Assembly: GCA_003490025.1 (NCBI GenBank)
Contig: DNJC01000003.1
Location: 4,473-9,965, forward strand
Reading direction: 5' to 3'
Origin: Geobacter sp.
Lineage (GTDB): Bacteria > Desulfobacterota > Desulfuromonadia > Geobacterales > Geobacteraceae
DNA: 5,493 bases
Shown here: piece after piece, positions 4,283 through 5,493 of the stretch
Numbering within the stretch: position 1 is the first letter of the stretch
How the letters are laid out: every line of letters starts with the position of its first letter
Notes under the pieces: model-generated
What the model saw: the letters and a program-made list of their open reading frames with translations, nothing else
Databases searched by the model: none
Told to the model about the DNA's origin: nothing
Program-made: the position numbers and the translations under genes

Positions 4283-5493
4283 ATGACCTACGACCTCATG
4301 CTGAAGCCGGACGGCGAGCCGAACCGCATCCTTGCCGGCAACGTGCACCCCGCCGACTGGACCAATCCCCAACCCGCCGGGCGCTACGACCTCGTTGTCA
4401 TCGGCGGCGGCACTGCCGGCCTTGTGTCCGCCGCCGGGGCTGCGGCCCTGGGCGCGAAGGTCGCCCTCATCGAGGGGGGACTCCTGGGAGGCGACTGCCT
4501 CAACGTCGGCTGCGTCCCGTCCAAGGCGCTGATCCGCGCCTCGCGCGCCGTTTTCGATGTCCGCACCTCCGCGGCCTTCGGCATGGCGGGAGCGGAGGGG
4601 GTGGAGGCGGATTTCGGCGCGGCCATGGAAAGGATGCGCCGGATCAGGGCCGACATGAGCAGGCACGACTCGGCATGGCGCTTCAGGGACGAACTGGGAG
4701 TGGACGTCTACCTCGGCCAGGGGAAGCTGACCGGGCCCGATTCGGTCGAGGTGGAAGGGACGGAACTCCTTTTCGCGCGGGCCGCGCTCTGCACCGGCGC
4801 CCGGGCCGCCGCACCCCCCATTCCGGGGCTGGCGCATGCCGGGTACCTTACCAACGAGAGCGTCTTCTCACTCACCGCACTGCCGGGGAGGGTCGCCGTC
4901 GTCGGCGCAGGCCCCATCGGCTGCGAGCTGGCGCAGGTCTTCGCCCGCTTCGGCTCGCAGGTCACCATCGTCGAGCGTTCCGGGCAGATCCTGGGGCGCG
5001 AGGATCGCGACGCCGCGCAACTCTTGCACTCCGCCTTCCTGCGCGAGGGGATCCGGATCGAACTCGGGGCAGCGGTAAACCGCGTGGAGCAGCATTCCTG
5101 CGGCAAGAGGCTGTTCCTGGAGCGGGAAGGAACGGTTTCAGAGCTGGAGGTGGATGAAATCCTGGTGGGGACGGGACGGGCGCCGAATGTCGAGGGGCTC
5201 GGGCTGGAGAACGCGGGGGTGGAGTACGACGGCAAGGGGATCCGGGTGAGCGACACGCTGCAGACCTCGAACCGGCGCATCTTCGCGGCCGGGGACGTCT
5301 GCTCCGCATACAAGTTCACCCACATGGCCGACGCCCACGCCCGCATCCTCATCGCCAACGCGCTCTTCATGGGGAGAAAGAAGGTCTCGGCATTGACCAT
5401 CCCCTGGTGCACCTACACGGACCCGGAGGTGGCGCACGTCGGGATGTACGAAGCGGATGCGGACGCCCGCGGCATCGCGGTCCAGACGCTCAC
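4283..5493 (+). CDS. Mercuric-reductase-like FAD/NAD(P) disulfide oxidoreductase, 3' end missing
   Basis: Open for 403 codons to the window edge, with no stop. It is a class I pyridine nucleotide-disulfide oxidoreductase, the family of dihydrolipoyl dehydrogenase, glutathione reductase and MerA, which passes electrons from NAD(P)H through FAD to a Cys pair. FAD is held by GGGTAG (41-46) and FAAGDV (334-339). The redox pair is C72/C77 in GGDCLNVGCVPSK. NAD(P)H binds at GAGPIGCE (208-215). The dimerisation domain begins at PWCTYTDPE (374-382). About 35 residues precede the first Rossmann fold; they carry no GMTCxxC metal-binding domain as found in classical MerA. The C-terminal Cys pair that would prove mercuric reduction, or the HxxxxE pair of the other enzymes, lies outside the window, so the substrate is open. 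The start ATG has AAGGA (4270-4274) eight bases upstream. It is divergent from the c-di-GMP gene. Confidence 0.9.
   Translation, partial: MTYDLMLKPDGEPNRILAGNVHPADWTNPQPAGRYDLVVIGGGTAGLVSAAGAAALGAKVALIEGGLLGGDCLNVGCVPSKALIRASRAVFDVRTSAAFGMAGAEGVEADFGAAMERMRRIRADMSRHDSAWRFRDELGVDVYLGQGKLTGPDSVEVEGTELLFARAALCTGARAAAPPIPGLAHAGYLTNESVFSLTALPGRVAVVGAGPIGCELAQVFARFGSQVTIVERSGQILGREDRDAAQLLHSAFLREGIRIELGAAVNRVEQHSCGKRLFLEREGTVSELEVDEILVGTGRAPNVEGLGLENAGVEYDGKGIRVSDTLQTSNRRIFAAGDVCSAYKFTHMADAHARILIANALFMGRKKVSALTIPWCTYTDPEVAHVGMYEADADARGIAVQTL

Noticed and set aside
4243..5157. Open frame of 304 codons on the + strand starting ahead of the flavoprotein gene
   Set aside because: It is a +1-type shadow of the oxidoreductase: Arg/Gly-rich, no motifs and no Shine-Dalgarno site, while the frame from 4283 shows all FAD, NAD(P)H and redox-Cys motifs.
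4708..5412. Open frame of 234 codons on the - strand
   Set aside because: Antisense to the oxidoreductase, Ser/Arg/Pro-rich, no domain.

Overview
The window looks like chromosome of a GC-rich Gram-negative bacterium, most likely a member of the Geobacter group (Desulfuromonadota). The grounds are the mix of genes: two tiny membrane proteins of the Thivi_2564 and lmo0937 types, a large multi-PAS GGDEF-EAL sensor, and a mercuric-reductase-like flavoprotein without a heavy-metal-associated (HMA) domain. This placement is by resemblance and was not tested by a search.

Left part (1-1342, + strand): the last codons of a probable upstream gene (Lys-Gly repeats, then a stop) are followed by three co-directional genes that probably form one transcript. 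They are a 63-residue two-helix membrane protein, a 49-residue lmo0937-type membrane protein, and a 274-residue secreted protein very rich in methionine with an Asp/Glu/Met/His tail. All three products are predicted to lie in or outside the inner membrane, which suggests an envelope-stress or metal-related module; that role is inference. Each of the two gaps between these genes holds a predicted RNA hairpin. The stems differ, but the loops share the same 11 bases (AAAGGTCTCGA), and each hairpin lies just upstream of a Shine-Dalgarno site. This is the most unusual signal in the window.

Middle (1374-4018): a strong bidirectional intrinsic terminator separates the left cluster from a convergent gene on the - strand. 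That gene encodes an 856-residue cytoplasmic PAS-PAS-PAS-GGDEF-EAL protein. The catalytic motifs of both c-di-GMP synthesis and breakdown are intact, and so is the inhibitory RxxD site.

Right part (4019-5493): a divergent intergenic region of 264 bases carries a perfect palindrome with C at its centre (ATCCGAA-C-TTCGGAT), a second copy of its half-site 48 bases away, and a smaller palindrome. It separates the c-di-GMP gene from a flavoprotein disulfide oxidoreductase on the + strand. The oxidoreductase runs off the right edge after 403 codons, so its C-terminal region cannot be judged. No tRNA, rRNA, CRISPR array or mobile element was seen.
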